This document shows positions 44,284 through 53,205 of a stretch of DNA of 64,000 nucleotides, piece after piece; position 1 is the first letter of the stretch, and each line of letters opens with the position of its first letter. This DNA comes from Corynebacterium yonathiae. Lineage in GTDB: Bacteria > Actinomycetota > Actinomycetes > Mycobacteriales > Mycobacteriaceae. The stretch is from NCBI RefSeq assembly GCF_027570195.1, contig NZ_JAKMUZ010000002.1, positions 143,903-207,902 on the forward strand. The letters run 5' to 3'. The position numbers and the translations under genes were made by a program. Under the pieces are notes generated by a model. The model had not been told where the DNA came from, did not search any database, and was given only the letters and a program-made list of their open reading frames with translations.

Positions 44284-45228
44284 ATGTGGGATAAAGAGGA
44301 CCTCTCCGCGGCCGGATACCTCGCGGGGTGGAAGGTGGTGCGTCGGCTGCCTGATCGGATTGCGCGGGTGTTGTTTCGGTGCGGCGCAGACTTTGCTAGC
44401 AGGAACGGCCGCGGAATGGATGGCTTGCGCCGCAACCTTGCCCGCGTGGTGGGGCCAGAAAACGTTACCCGCGCACTGGTGCGCGATTCTGTTCGGTCCT
44501 ATATGCGCTATTGGATGGAGGCCTTCCGCTTGCCGGCCATCCACAGTGATGCCGGGTTGCACGAACGCTTGCTCAGTGGCTTAGAAGGCCTTGAGCACTT
44601 TGATGCTTCCGCCCAGTCTGGGCGTGGCACCATTTTGGCGCTGCCGCACTCGGGTAACTGGGACATGGCGGGCGTCTTCCTCGTCGGCCATTATGGTCAG
44701 TTCACCACCGTTGCGGAGCGGCTCAAGCCTGCCGTGCTTTTCGACGCCTTTGTGAACTACCGCGAAACCCTTGGCTTTGAGGTTCTTCCCCTCACCGGCG
44801 GCGCAACCTCGCCTTTCGCGCGCCTTAAAGAGGTACTGGAGGCCGGCGGCGTGGTGTGCCTGCTGGCTGAGCGTGACCTCACCCGAAGCGGGGTCAGCGT
44901 GAATTTCATGGGAGAAGAGGCCAACATGGCCGCAGGCCCCGCGCAACTTGCTCTGGAAACTGGCGCCGCCCTCCACGTTGTGCACTCGTGGTTTGAAGGC
45001 GAAGGATGGGGGCTATCGGTGTCTCCGGAGCTCGAGGTAACGGACCTGCAGGAGACTACCCAGCGCATGGCCGATAGCTTCGCTGCGAATATACGCCGAC
45101 ACCCGGAGGATTGGCACATGTTGCAGCCACAGTGGAATGTCGATATTAAGCGGCGTCGGCAAGCGCGCGCTGTCAACAAGGCCTGTGATACCCGGCAAAC
45201 TGGTGCACGGCAGGAAGGCGAGAAATAA
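44284..45228 (+). CDS. patA: Phosphatidylinositol mannoside acyltransferase
   Basis: This 314-residue acyltransferase of the LpxL/HtrB-like fold transfers a fatty acyl chain to the mannose of PIM1 or PIM2 at the inner leaflet. The catalytic HX4D motif is HSGNWD (about 118-123). An AGGAGG ribosome binding site precedes the ATG. The last 25 residues are basic. The stop overlaps the pimA start (TAATG), and the gene lies between pgsA and pimA as in mycobacteria (Rv2611c). The symbol is taken from that homologue. Confidence 0.92.
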   Translation: MWDKEDLSAAGYLAGWKVVRRLPDRIARVLFRCGADFASRNGRGMDGLRRNLARVVGPENVTRALVRDSVRSYMRYWMEAFRLPAIHSDAGLHERLLSGLEGLEHFDASAQSGRGTILALPHSGNWDMAGVFLVGHYGQFTTVAERLKPAVLFDAFVNYRETLGFEVLPLTGGATSPFARLKEVLEAGGVVCLLAERDLTRSGVSVNFMGEEANMAAGPAQLALETGAALHVVHSWFEGEGWGLSVSPELEVTDLQETTQRMADSFAANIRRHPEDWHMLQPQWNVDIKRRRQARAVNKACDTRQTGARQEGEK

Positions 45229-46331
45229 TGCGCATCGGAATCGTGTGCCCTTACTCCTTCGATGAACCCGGCGGAGTTCAAGCCCATATCCTTGATTTAG
45301 CGACGGTGTTTATTGAGCAAGGGCATCATGTTCAGGTCATCGGTCCTGCTTCGGCGTCCACCCAACTGCCGGATTTCGTAGTTAAAGGCGGCCCAGCGTT
45401 TCCCATCGCCTATAACGGGTCAGTGGCGCGCTTGTCCGTCGGCCCTCAGGTAACGCGCAAAGTAAAACGTTTTATTAAGGATGGCGACTTTGATGTCTTG
45501 CACATCCATGAGCCAAATTCCCCGAGTTTTTCTATGACCGCGCTGGCCGTAGCCCAAGGCCCGTTGGTGGCGACATATCACGCCTCCGCCTCGAGCTCGC
45601 TGGTGTTGACCCTCGCCAAGCCTTTCCTCGCTCCCTTCCTGGAGAAGATTCGAGGCGGTATTGCCGTATCCGATATGGCGCGACGGTGGCAGGTAGAGCA
45701 ATTGGGCGGGGACCCCGTCCTCATTCCCAATGGCGTGGATACATCTGTATACGCGCAGGCGCGGCGACGCAGCCCGGTAAAGGCTCCCGGTGACCCTTTA
45801 GAAGTGGTCTTCTTGGGGCGTCTGGATGAACCGCGCAAAGGCCTGGACATTCTGCTCAGCGCGCTCCACCAAGTGCCCCCCGATATTCGTGTCACCATCA
45901 TGGGCGGGGGCCGCGCCCGCGAGGTCGATGGCGTAGACTTTGTCGGCCGAGTCAGCGATGCTGAGAAGGCAGAAATCCTCGGCCGCGCCGATGTGTATGT
46001 GGCCCCAAATACCGGGGGCGAGAGTTTCGGCATTGTCTTGGTAGAGGCCATGGCGGCCGGCGCAGCCGTCGTCGCCTCTGATCTGGAAGCTTTCCGCGCG
46101 GTGTGCAACGCCGACTCCGACGAGGTAGCCGGTGCACTTTTTCGCAACGAAGATAGCGGGGATCTGGCCCGTGTTCTCAATGAGGTACTCGATGATGCCG
46201 ACTACCGGGCCCAGTTGGTGCGCAACGGTGTTCAGCGTGCCCGCACTTATGACTGGGACCATGTGGCAGCAGCCGTTATGCAGGTCTACGAAACCGTCCA
46301 AGACGGAACCAAGGTAAGGGTGAAGCGTTGA
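45228..46331 (+). CDS. pimA: Phosphatidylinositol alpha-mannosyltransferase PimA
   Basis: This 367-residue GT-B fold enzyme of GT4 transfers the first mannose from GDP-mannose to phosphatidylinositol. The N-terminal Rossmann domain begins RIGIVCPYSFDEPGGVQ with the GGV phosphate-binding loop. The C-terminal domain has the donor-site EX7E motif in GESFGIVLVEAMAAG (about 266-280). The gene overlaps patA by one base and is overlapped by the next small gene (TGATG). PIMs are the base for lipomannan in the envelope. Confidence 0.94.
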   Translation: MRIGIVCPYSFDEPGGVQAHILDLATVFIEQGHHVQVIGPASASTQLPDFVVKGGPAFPIAYNGSVARLSVGPQVTRKVKRFIKDGDFDVLHIHEPNSPSFSMTALAVAQGPLVATYHASASSSLVLTLAKPFLAPFLEKIRGGIAVSDMARRWQVEQLGGDPVLIPNGVDTSVYAQARRRSPVKAPGDPLEVVFLGRLDEPRKGLDILLSALHQVPPDIRVTIMGGGRAREVDGVDFVGRVSDAEKAEILGRADVYVAPNTGGESFGIVLVEAMAAGAAVVASDLEAFRAVCNADSDEVAGALFRNEDSGDLARVLNEVLDDADYRAQLVRNGVQRARTYDWDHVAAAVMQVYETVQDGTKVRVKR

Positions 46332-46792
46332 TGGCCATTGAAATTGCGCTAGTACTCTTCTTGCTCATTATCGTCGGTTCATGGGCGCTTTTTACCGCCC
46401 AGCGTCTCAACTCGCTGCACATCCGCACCGATGCCTCGTTGGCGCAGCTGCAGGCAGCGCTAGACCGCAGGGCAGCGGTAACGGCGGCGGTGGCGCCCGA
46501 ATTGGCGGCCCTAGCCCAGCGGGCCGAATCTACCGAGCTCTATCAGGGGAATTTCGAACCACGCACCATGATCGAGCGGGAACTATCTGCCGCTATCGTG
46601 CGGGAGTTTCCCGCGGAGCACCGCCCTGCTGCGCTTGCCGACGCCGAGGGGCGCATCCAGCTCGCTCACCGCTTTTATAACGAAGCGGTCAGCGATACAC
46701 GTGCCCTGCGTCTGCGCCCTGCGGTCCGGCTTCTTCATCTCGGTGGCACCGCAAAGCTGCCGGAATATTTTGACTATATGCTGGCTGATTAG
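46331..46792 (+). CDS. LemA-like membrane-anchored protein
   Basis: This 153-residue protein has an N-terminal transmembrane helix (about 2-20) followed by a long helical region. The pattern QAALDRRAAV and QLAHRFYNEAVSDTRALRL resembles LemA-type helical bundle proteins, though the similarity is modest. Function is unknown. The ATG overlaps the pimA stop (TGATG), so it should be made with PimA. It is not followed by any gene on the same strand until tesB; the next gene is convergent. Another view is a coiled-coil accessory of the PIM enzymes. Confidence 0.7.
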   Translation: MAIEIALVLFLLIIVGSWALFTAQRLNSLHIRTDASLAQLQAALDRRAAVTAAVAPELAALAQRAESTELYQGNFEPRTMIERELSAAIVREFPAEHRPAALADAEGRIQLAHRFYNEAVSDTRALRLRPAVRLLHLGGTAKLPEYFDYMLAD

Positions 46793-46806
46793 CCTGCTGA
46801 GCTAAT

Positions 46807-48165
46807 TTAAGACGCGAGAGAGTGCCGACCCCGTCGGGGGCGGAATACCGGCTTAGCCTCAGTGCTAGCGGTCGCCCCATTGACTGGACTGGAAGGCTCT
46901 TGCTGCTGGTGCAGTTCAGCGCGTTCTATCTTGGCGGCCAAAGCGACCTCGACCCCGAACCAAATCAGCCCGATGACGGCCATGGCGACAATGAGAATAT
47001 TGCGGGCGACCAAGAGGTAGACAGCGAACATGTTCTCGCCCACGTGATTCCAGATGTAGTCATAGTTAAACGGGTAGACCAAGGTTCCCAATCCCGCGGC
47101 GATGATGGCACAGCCCGCTATTAGGGCTTGAAATGCCCGCAGGGATGCGAAGCCGTGCGGGAGGCGTTGGCGGATGACCACGGCAAGCAATGGACCTAGC
47201 CAGACGATGTATTGCGGAGAGAAAACCTTATTGGTCGCGATAAGGAGCAGCACCATAACGGTAAAAAACGCTATGGTTGTGCGCGTGGTCCATCCGCCGG
47301 CGCAAAGCCGGTAGAGCGCCCAACTCACCGCAAGTACGAGCATGATAATGATTGCAATGGTACTCCACCTCATGGCGGTATCCACGCCGGGTCCGGAGAT
47401 CTCAAAACTCTTGGAAGCGGCGTAGCCCAGGTCCCATCGGCCGGGATTGCGGTGGGCTTGCAGCAGCAGGAATGTCGCCGGGATGGATTCTAATTGGAGA
47501 CCGCGCACCCCCTGATAGTCCAGGGGAGAAAGCAGGCGTTCGGTGCCAGAGGTAGCTATCGTGACGGCGCATACTGCAACGATGGTGCAGAAGAAGGCGA
47601 GCAAGCGTTGCCAGGTTGCGGAACTATTAAAGCGGCTTACCAAGCCAGCGGCGAGCACCCCTGGCCATAGCTTCATCGTGGTGGCAAATCCTAGCAGCGC
47701 CGAGGCAATGAGTGGACGGGTAGCCAGTAGGGCAGCCGCGCCAGCCACGGCTACCGCCGGGAAGATATCGAGGCGCCACACAAAGGTATGGCCAGCCGCG
47801 GTGCCGAAGAGGACCCAGAACCAGGCGGCCCAAAATGCGCGCGGGTGGGCGGGATGGTGGCGCAGTAGCAAGGCTAAAAAGGCGGCGTCAACAAGCAGCG
47901 TCATGATGGTGAAGCCGATATAAAAGGTGGTGATGTTTTCACCGGTGAGCCACCCCAAGATCACCGTAGGCCAGGTGCCGGCGTGGGGATATTCGGTCAT
48001 TTTGGTCGGGTCATCGCCATAGCGACCCGCAAAATAATACGCGACATCGCCCCTGGGACTGTGATCAATCTTGAGTAGATATATAAGACACAGGCGGGCG
48101 ATAACCCACCCAATCCAAACTGCAGGAACAGAAGCGAGGCGTTTCACCCAAAAGACTTTATTCAA
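46807..48165 (-). CDS. GT-C type glycosyltransferase (GT87/DUF2029-like)
   Basis: This 452-residue polytopic protein has about eleven helices. An acidic motif in the first loop (GDVAYYFAGRYGDDP, about 40-53) and WFWVLFGTAAGHTFVWRLDIFPAV point to the GT87/GT-C fold, with polyprenyl-phosphate-mannose as likely donor. The C-terminus is basic and Ser/Thr/Pro-rich and cytoplasmic. It is convergent with the PIM operon (15 bp between stops), supporting a role in PIM/lipomannan or arabinan synthesis, but no specific linkage can be assigned. The start ATG at 48165 has no strong Shine-Dalgarno. Confidence 0.8.
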   Translation of the reverse strand: MNKVFWVKRLASVPAVWIGWVIARLCLIYLLKIDHSPRGDVAYYFAGRYGDDPTKMTEYPHAGTWPTVILGWLTGENITTFYIGFTIMTLLVDAAFLALLLRHHPAHPRAFWAAWFWVLFGTAAGHTFVWRLDIFPAVAVAGAAALLATRPLIASALLGFATTMKLWPGVLAAGLVSRFNSSATWQRLLAFFCTIVAVCAVTIATSGTERLLSPLDYQGVRGLQLESIPATFLLLQAHRNPGRWDLGYAASKSFEISGPGVDTAMRWSTIAIIIMLVLAVSWALYRLCAGGWTTRTTIAFFTVMVLLLIATNKVFSPQYIVWLGPLLAVVIRQRLPHGFASLRAFQALIAGCAIIAAGLGTLVYPFNYDYIWNHVGENMFAVYLLVARNILIVAMAVIGLIWFGVEVALAAKIERAELHQQQEPSSPVNGATASTEAKPVFRPRRGRHSLAS

Positions 48166-48329
48166 ATAGTTCTCACTTCGGTAGCAGACATAGTTTCTTC
48201 CGGAAAAGTCTTCCCCTCTGTGCCAAAAATGGGGGAGAGATTGTGAGAATAGAAATCGGCGCCTCGACCCTTTAGTAGTGTGGACGGCAATTGCTTGCGG
48301 AAGTGATATAGAACATAGGGAGTGTGGAG

Positions 48330-49202
48330 ATGGCGGCCATCCGCGAGATTTTGACCATAGACGAAACGGGAACGGACGATGTCTTTAGTGGCCCGGCGGT
48401 GGAGTCACGGATTGAGCGTACCTTTGGTGGACATATTGCCGCGCAGGCGCTGGCTGCGGCCCAACGCACCGTTTCCGGGAAAGAGGTTCACTCCTTGCAT
48501 GGCTATTTTGTGAGCCCCGGTGACGCGAGGCGGCCGATTGAGTTGCGGGTCGAGCGCATTAGGGATGGCAGGTCCTTTGCCAACCGGCAGGTACGCGCCT
48601 ATCAAGGCGGCAGGTTACTCTTCTCTGCCATGGTGAGCTTCCACCGTAATGGGGACTGCGGCCCGCAGCACCAAGATCCCATGCCAGAGGTACTTGGGCC
48701 CGAAGAAGTAGCTGGTATGGGTGGTGGTGCGCCTTACTCCACCCGCATCATCCTCAAAGAGTGGGAAGAGTGGGATATCCGCTTGGTGCCAGAAGATGGA
48801 AGAGATCCTGTGGCAGCTGAGCGCACCGGTGCAGGATTTCGTCATATCTGGTTTCGCAATACCGGTCAGCTTCCGGAGGAGCCGGCTTTCCACCGTGCCG
48901 CGCTGACGTATATGTCCGATATGACTCTCATCCGCTCCGCACTTCTTCCGCACCAGGGAGAGAAAGTGCAGTTGGCAAGTCTCGACCACGCCATATGGTT
49001 CCTGCGACCTTTCCGCGTGGATGAGTGGCTTTTATATGAACAAGTATCGCCCTCAGCGGCTCAAGGAACCGCAATTGCGCGCGGCAAGCTTTTCACTGAA
49101 CGGGGTGAATTGGTGGCATTGGTCAACCAAGAGGGGCTAACTCGCTTTCTGGATGAAAAGCTGGGTAGCGGCTCTGCCCACGGCAATTGGCACAACGTGT
49201 AA
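48330..49202 (+). CDS. tesB: Acyl-CoA thioesterase II
   Basis: This 290-residue protein is a double-hotdog acyl-CoA thioesterase. The N-terminal hotdog holds FGGHIAAQALAAAQRTV and SLHGYFVSPGD, and the C-terminal one SLDHAIWFLRPFRVDEWLLYEQ, which includes the catalytic Asp (ASLDHAIWF). It hydrolyses medium or long acyl-CoA. The ATG at 48330 has AGGGAG 8 nt upstream and is preferred to the GTG at 48324. It is divergent from the glycosyltransferase and followed by yebC after 93 bp. Confidence 0.93.
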   Translation: MAAIREILTIDETGTDDVFSGPAVESRIERTFGGHIAAQALAAAQRTVSGKEVHSLHGYFVSPGDARRPIELRVERIRDGRSFANRQVRAYQGGRLLFSAMVSFHRNGDCGPQHQDPMPEVLGPEEVAGMGGGAPYSTRIILKEWEEWDIRLVPEDGRDPVAAERTGAGFRHIWFRNTGQLPEEPAFHRAALTYMSDMTLIRSALLPHQGEKVQLASLDHAIWFLRPFRVDEWLLYEQVSPSAAQGTAIARGKLFTERGELVALVNQEGLTRFLDEKLGSGSAHGNWHNV

Positions 49203-49295
49203 TTATGCCCCGCTTAAAAGGGGGTCGCTTTCACGCATTCATGCAGCACACGTATAATTGCCACCAGTTTCAGCACCCGATTAGAAAGGGACTAC

Positions 49296-50051
49296 ATGTC
49301 AGGCCACTCGAAATGGGCAACTACCAAGCACAAGAAGGCTGCCAACGATGCCAAGCGTGGCAAGGAATTTGCCAAGCTGATCAAAAACATCGAAGTGGCG
49401 GCCCGTACCGGCGGTGGTGACCCAGCGGCTAACCCAACCCTTGATGACATGATCAAAAAGGCCAAGAAGGCCTCCGTCCCTAATGACAACATCGAGCGTG
49501 CTCGCAAGCGTGGTTCCGGCGAAGAAGCCGGTGGTGCGGACTGGGAAACCATCATGTATGAGGGCTACGGTCCAAACGGCGTAGCCATGCTCATTGAGTG
49601 TCTGACGGATAATCGCAACCGCGCGGCAACCGATGTTCGTACCGCGATGTCTAAGAATGGCGGAAACCTGGGTGAGTCCGGATCCGTGGCCTACATGTTT
49701 ACCCGTACCGGGTTCGTCTTGGTAGAAAAGGGCGGACTCACCGAGGACGATGTTTTGATGGCCGTGCTCGAAGCCGGTGCAGAAGAGGTTAAGGACCAGG
49801 GCGAGAAGTTTGAAATTGTCTGCGCGCCGACGGATGTGCAGGCCGTTAAAGACGCCCTAAAGGAAGCGGATATTGAGGTCGATGACTCCGATAATGATTT
49901 CCGCGCCTCCGTTGAGGTGCCGCTTGGGGCCAATGACGCCAAGAAGATTTTCCGCCTCATTGATGCTCTGGAAGACTCTGATGACGTGCAAAACGTCTAC
50001 ACCAATATGGACCTGTCCGATGAGGTTCTTGCCGAGCTGAACGAGGACTAA
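49296..50051 (+). CDS. yebC: YebC/PmpR family protein
   Basis: This 251-residue protein has the invariant N-terminus [15 protein letters not shown] and the [15 protein letters not shown] segment of the YebC/TACO1 family. Members bind DNA (regulators) or the ribosome, where some relieve stalling at proline stretches. AGAAAGGGA precedes the ATG. In many actinobacteria it is upstream of ruvC, as here. A hairpin follows the stop, so co-transcription with ruvCAB is partial at most. Confidence 0.95.
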   Translation: MSGHSKWATTKHKKAANDAKRGKEFAKLIKNIEVAARTGGGDPAANPTLDDMIKKAKKASVPNDNIERARKRGSGEEAGGADWETIMYEGYGPNGVAMLIECLTDNRNRAATDVRTAMSKNGGNLGESGSVAYMFTRTGFVLVEKGGLTEDDVLMAVLEAGAEEVKDQGEKFEIVCAPTDVQAVKDALKEADIEVDDSDNDFRASVEVPLGANDAKKIFRLIDALEDSDDVQNVYTNMDLSDEVLAELNED

Positions 50052-50076
50052 GCACTTTCGCGCTGCAAGGGTCATT

Positions 50077-50126
50077 AGCGCCGGTAGCGTTCCGCGGGCA
50101 TTGTTCGCCGGAGCGTTGCCGGCGCT
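50077..50126 (+). terminator. Hairpin after yebC
   Basis: Arms AGCGCCGG (50077-50084) and CCGGCGCT (50119-50126) enclose about 34 bp that contain further short complementary segments. No U-tract follows, so termination is probably partial. Confidence 0.5.
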
Positions 50127-50156
50127 TCGCTATGGTTAGGCTGGATGCTACTCTTG

Positions 50157-50172
50157 TAGAACACCTGTGTGT
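50157..50172. promoter_or_regulatory. Degenerate SOS (LexA) box upstream of ruvC
   Basis: TAGAACA-CC-TGTGTGT matches 10 of the 14 defined positions of the actinobacterial LexA consensus TCGAACA-N2-TGTTCGA. It lies about 60 bp before the ruvC start. LexA regulation of ruvCAB is known in mycobacteria. Confidence 0.4.
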
Positions 50173-50230
50173 AGTCCATAATGGGGCAGTAGGCCGTGCG
50201 AAGTGGTGCTGATATGAAAGTGGGGGAGAA

Positions 50231-50797
50231 ATGAACCTAGAAGGGATGCGCGTGATGGGCATTGACCCGGGCCTAACGCGCTGTGGACTTTCCGTGGTTC
50301 AGGCTGGTCGCGGCCGAGCAATTCTTCCCGTTTCTGTAGGTGTGGTCCGCACGCCTAGCGATAAAGACTTAACTGAGCGGCTCCTGCGTCTGTCGGTGGC
50401 AGCGAAGGAATGGATGGAAGACTATTCTCCGGATGTGGTTGCGATCGAGCGCGTCTTCGAACGCGGACAGGTGTCTACCGTCATGCAAACTGCCCATGTC
50501 GTAGGAGTGTTAGTGCTGGCCGCAGCCGAGCGCGATATTCCGGTGTACATGTACACCCCGTCCGAGGTGAAAAAGGCCATCTCTGGCAATGGACGCGCAG
50601 ATAAAAAGCAGATGACCACCATGATCACCCGTATCCTAGGGCTGACGGAGCCACCCAAGCCTGCCGATGCCGCCGACGCGCTCGCCCTGGCAGTGTGCCA
50701 CTGCTGGCGGGCCCCTGCCATCGTGCGCATGGACCATACCGGTCTTGGGCTGGGGGCGAAGACGAGTGGCGTGCGCGGACAGGGTAAGAAGCGCTAG
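50231..50797 (+). CDS. ruvC: Crossover junction endodeoxyribonuclease RuvC
   Basis: This 188-residue Holliday junction resolvase has the RNase H-like active site: Asp in [10 protein letters not shown] (about 11), Glu in VAIERVF (about 72) and two Asp in [15 protein letters not shown] (about 146-150). The start ATG at 50231 has GGGGGAG upstream, though the ATG at 50246 is possible. The C-terminal tail of 20 residues is basic. It heads the ruvCAB group; ruvA starts 34 bp later. Confidence 0.96.
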   Translation: MNLEGMRVMGIDPGLTRCGLSVVQAGRGRAILPVSVGVVRTPSDKDLTERLLRLSVAAKEWMEDYSPDVVAIERVFERGQVSTVMQTAHVVGVLVLAAAERDIPVYMYTPSEVKKAISGNGRADKKQMTTMITRILGLTEPPKPADAADALALAVCHCWRAPAIVRMDHTGLGLGAKTSGVRGQGKKR

Positions 50798-50831
50798 GTA
50801 AGTTGATTGAGAGTAGAAGGATAGAAAGCCA

Positions 50832-51449
50832 ATGATTGCTGCACTGCGTGGAGAGGTAATCCATATCGGACTCGATCATGGGGTCATCGATTGCGCAGGC
50901 GTGGGCTATAAATTTTTGGCCACGCCACAAACTCTGGGCACCTTGCGTCGCGGGGAACAAGCTACGGTGCTTACTAACTTGGTCGTCAAGGAAGACTCCC
51001 TGACCCTTTATGGCTTTAGCGCGGATGAGGACCGCGAGATGTTCCAAGTTCTGCAATCCGTGTCCGGCCTAGGTCCAAAGCTTGCTTTGGCGGCGCTTTC
51101 GGTCATGGGGGCAGGGGAGCTCGCTGCGGCGATTGGTGCGGAAGATGTGAAGGCGCTGCAGTCTATCCCAGGCGTCGGCAAGCGTATGGCTCAGCGCCTA
51201 GCATTGGAGCTTAAAGATAAGGTGGCGGCCTTTGCACCAAGCGAGCCCTCCACTGCAGGTGCTAGCGATACTGCCGTCGCGCCAGCCGGCGGGGCCGTGG
51301 TAGAAAGCGTGACTGAGGCGCTCATTGGCCTTGGGTTTACTGATAAGGCGGCGCGCCCCGTGGTGGAATCGGCTCACGCGGACAACCCCGACGCCGATAC
51401 GTCCTCTCTCCTGCGTGCCGCGCTGGCGCAGTTGGGCAAGAAGAAGTAA
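50832..51449 (+). CDS. ruvA: Holliday junction branch migration protein RuvA
   Basis: This 205-residue protein binds Holliday junctions and loads RuvB. The N-terminal OB fold starts [21 protein letters not shown], the HhH motifs are seen in [17 protein letters not shown] and [16 protein letters not shown], and the C-terminal RuvB-binding domain (about 155-205) follows a linker rich in Ser/Ala/Thr. It is 34 bp after ruvC and 23 bp before ruvB. Confidence 0.97.
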   Translation: MIAALRGEVIHIGLDHGVIDCAGVGYKFLATPQTLGTLRRGEQATVLTNLVVKEDSLTLYGFSADEDREMFQVLQSVSGLGPKLALAALSVMGAGELAAAIGAEDVKALQSIPGVGKRMAQRLALELKDKVAAFAPSEPSTAGASDTAVAPAGGAVVESVTEALIGLGFTDKAARPVVESAHADNPDADTSSLLRAALAQLGKKK

Positions 51450-51472
51450 CGGCAGGCAGGAAGGTAAAAATC

Positions 51473-52552
51473 ATGTCCGATATAGAGCGCACCGAATTTA
51501 ACCTCCCTGAAGGCGTTGATGCTGCGCATGCCTCGCAGCGCAATAGCGATGTGGAGGCGACCGCTCACTCCGAGGAGCATGATATTGAACGGTCCTTGCG
51601 CCCGAAATCACTAGATGAGTTCATTGGCCAACCCAAGGTGCGCGAGCAGCTCTCGTTGGTGCTCAAAGGCGCGAAGAACCGCGGGGTTACGCCGGATCAC
51701 GTTCTACTTTCCGGTCCGCCTGGCCTGGGTAAGACCACTATGGCGATGATTATCTCCCAGGAATTGGGGACTTCGCTGCGTATGACCTCCGGGCCGGCAT
51801 TGGAACGAGCCGGTGATTTGGCCGCGATGCTTTCAAACTTGATGGAAGGAGACGTCCTTTTCATTGATGAGATCCATCGCATTGCCCGGCCGGCAGAAGA
51901 AATGCTGTATATGGCAATGGAAGATTTCCGTATTGACGTCATCGTGGGAAAGGGCCCCGGTGCTACTTCCATTCCGCTAGAAATCCCGCCTTTTACTCTG
52001 GTGGGAGCGACAACGCGCGCCGGAATGCTTACCGGTCCTTTGCGAGATCGCTTTGGTTTCACGGCGCAGATGGAGTATTACGATACGGCTGACTTAACCC
52101 AGGTGATTAAGCGTGCAGCTCATATCTTAGATGTGGATATTGAACACGAGGCGGCGGTGGAAATTGGCTCTCGTTCGCGTGGTACCCCACGTATCGCTAA
52201 CCGCTTGTTGCGCCGCGTTCGCGATTATGCCGAGGTAAATGGCACAGGCCTGATTGATCTTAGTGCGGCGCAGGGCGCGCTCGAGGTCTTCGACGTGGAT
52301 GATATGGGCCTTGACCGTCTAGACCGGGCGGTGCTCAACGCCTTGATTAAGGGGCACGGTGGCGGACCAGTCGGTGTGAGCACCCTTGCCATTGCAGTGG
52401 GCGAGGAGCCCTCGACGGTGGAGGAAGTGTGCGAGCCTTACCTAGTGCGGGCCGGAATGGTGGCGCGTACGGGACGCGGCCGCGTAGCTACCGCCGCTGC
52501 GTGGCGGCACTTGGGACTTACTCCGCCGGAGGGCGCAGCCGGACTCTTTTAA
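51473..52552 (+). CDS. ruvB: Holliday junction branch migration ATPase RuvB
   Basis: This 359-residue AAA+ ATPase drives branch migration on RuvA-bound junctions. Walker A is GPPGLGKTT (about 82-90), Walker B FIDEIHR (about 132-138) and sensor 1 GATTRAG (about 180-186); the C-terminal winged helix ends with [14 protein letters not shown]. The upstream 35 residues ([20 protein letters not shown]) form a slightly longer N-terminal tail than E. coli RuvB. A gap of 73 bp follows before yajC. Confidence 0.97.
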   Translation: MSDIERTEFNLPEGVDAAHASQRNSDVEATAHSEEHDIERSLRPKSLDEFIGQPKVREQLSLVLKGAKNRGVTPDHVLLSGPPGLGKTTMAMIISQELGTSLRMTSGPALERAGDLAAMLSNLMEGDVLFIDEIHRIARPAEEMLYMAMEDFRIDVIVGKGPGATSIPLEIPPFTLVGATTRAGMLTGPLRDRFGFTAQMEYYDTADLTQVIKRAAHILDVDIEHEAAVEIGSRSRGTPRIANRLLRRVRDYAEVNGTGLIDLSAAQGALEVFDVDDMGLDRLDRAVLNALIKGHGGGPVGVSTLAIAVGEEPSTVEEVCEPYLVRAGMVARTGRGRVATAAAWRHLGLTPPEGAAGLF

Positions 52553-52625
52553 TTCTGAGGTGATTCTGCTTAGTGGTGCACCCTGGGGTTTCTGCGTCCA
52601 CCGCTGTCTGGCACACTAGGAAGCT

Positions 52626-52988
52626 ATGGAAATCATTATTCTCATCATTATTGGCGTCCTATTCGTCATTCCCTCTTTCATGGCCATGCGAAAGCAGCGC
52701 CAACGCCAAAATGATATGCAGACCCTCCAAAATTCCCTCCAGCCAGGTGACGCTATCGTCACTGCAGGTGGCGTGCACGGCGTGGTACGTAGCACGAGCG
52801 AGAAGAGCGTGGACCTAGAAATCGCCCCGGGCGTGGTGGTTACTTTTGACAAGATGGCTGTAATTCGCACCGAACAAGAGGCTAACGACCTTGAACGCCC
52901 TGCGGCTGCCGGAGATACCAGGGGTGATGTGCAAAACGACCTGCCCGATGAAAAGTACCCTCCTTTTAACGACGGCGGGAAGAACTAA
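52626..52988 (+). CDS. yajC: Preprotein translocase accessory subunit YajC
   Basis: This 120-residue protein has one N-terminal helix (about 2-18), then a basic stretch MRKQRQRQND and a hydrophilic YajC domain (LQPGDAIVTAGGVHGVVRST, about 38-57). YajC associates with the SecDF complex. No Shine-Dalgarno is evident before the ATG at 52626; a TACACT-like or TAGGAAG sequence just upstream might serve. It precedes secD by about 217 bp, so secD may have its own promoter. Confidence 0.92.
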   Translation: MEIIILIIIGVLFVIPSFMAMRKQRQRQNDMQTLQNSLQPGDAIVTAGGVHGVVRSTSEKSVDLEIAPGVVVTFDKMAVIRTEQEANDLERPAAAGDTRGDVQNDLPDEKYPPFNDGGKN

Positions 52989-53205
52989 AACCTCACCACT
53001 TTCTAAGAGGTTCCTTAATGTTTGCTAGGTGTGAGGGAACTTCACGGAGCGTAGACCCCATCACACTTTCGGCCTATTCTGGCCCTCGTTAAGGAAAACT
53101 CCGCCTTATGACGTACGATTGTGCGTTGTTGACGTGCCTGCGCCATTCGGCTGGGCCGTATTTAATGTTTAAACACCCTGCTATAAGCAGCACAGGAGAT
53201 TATCG

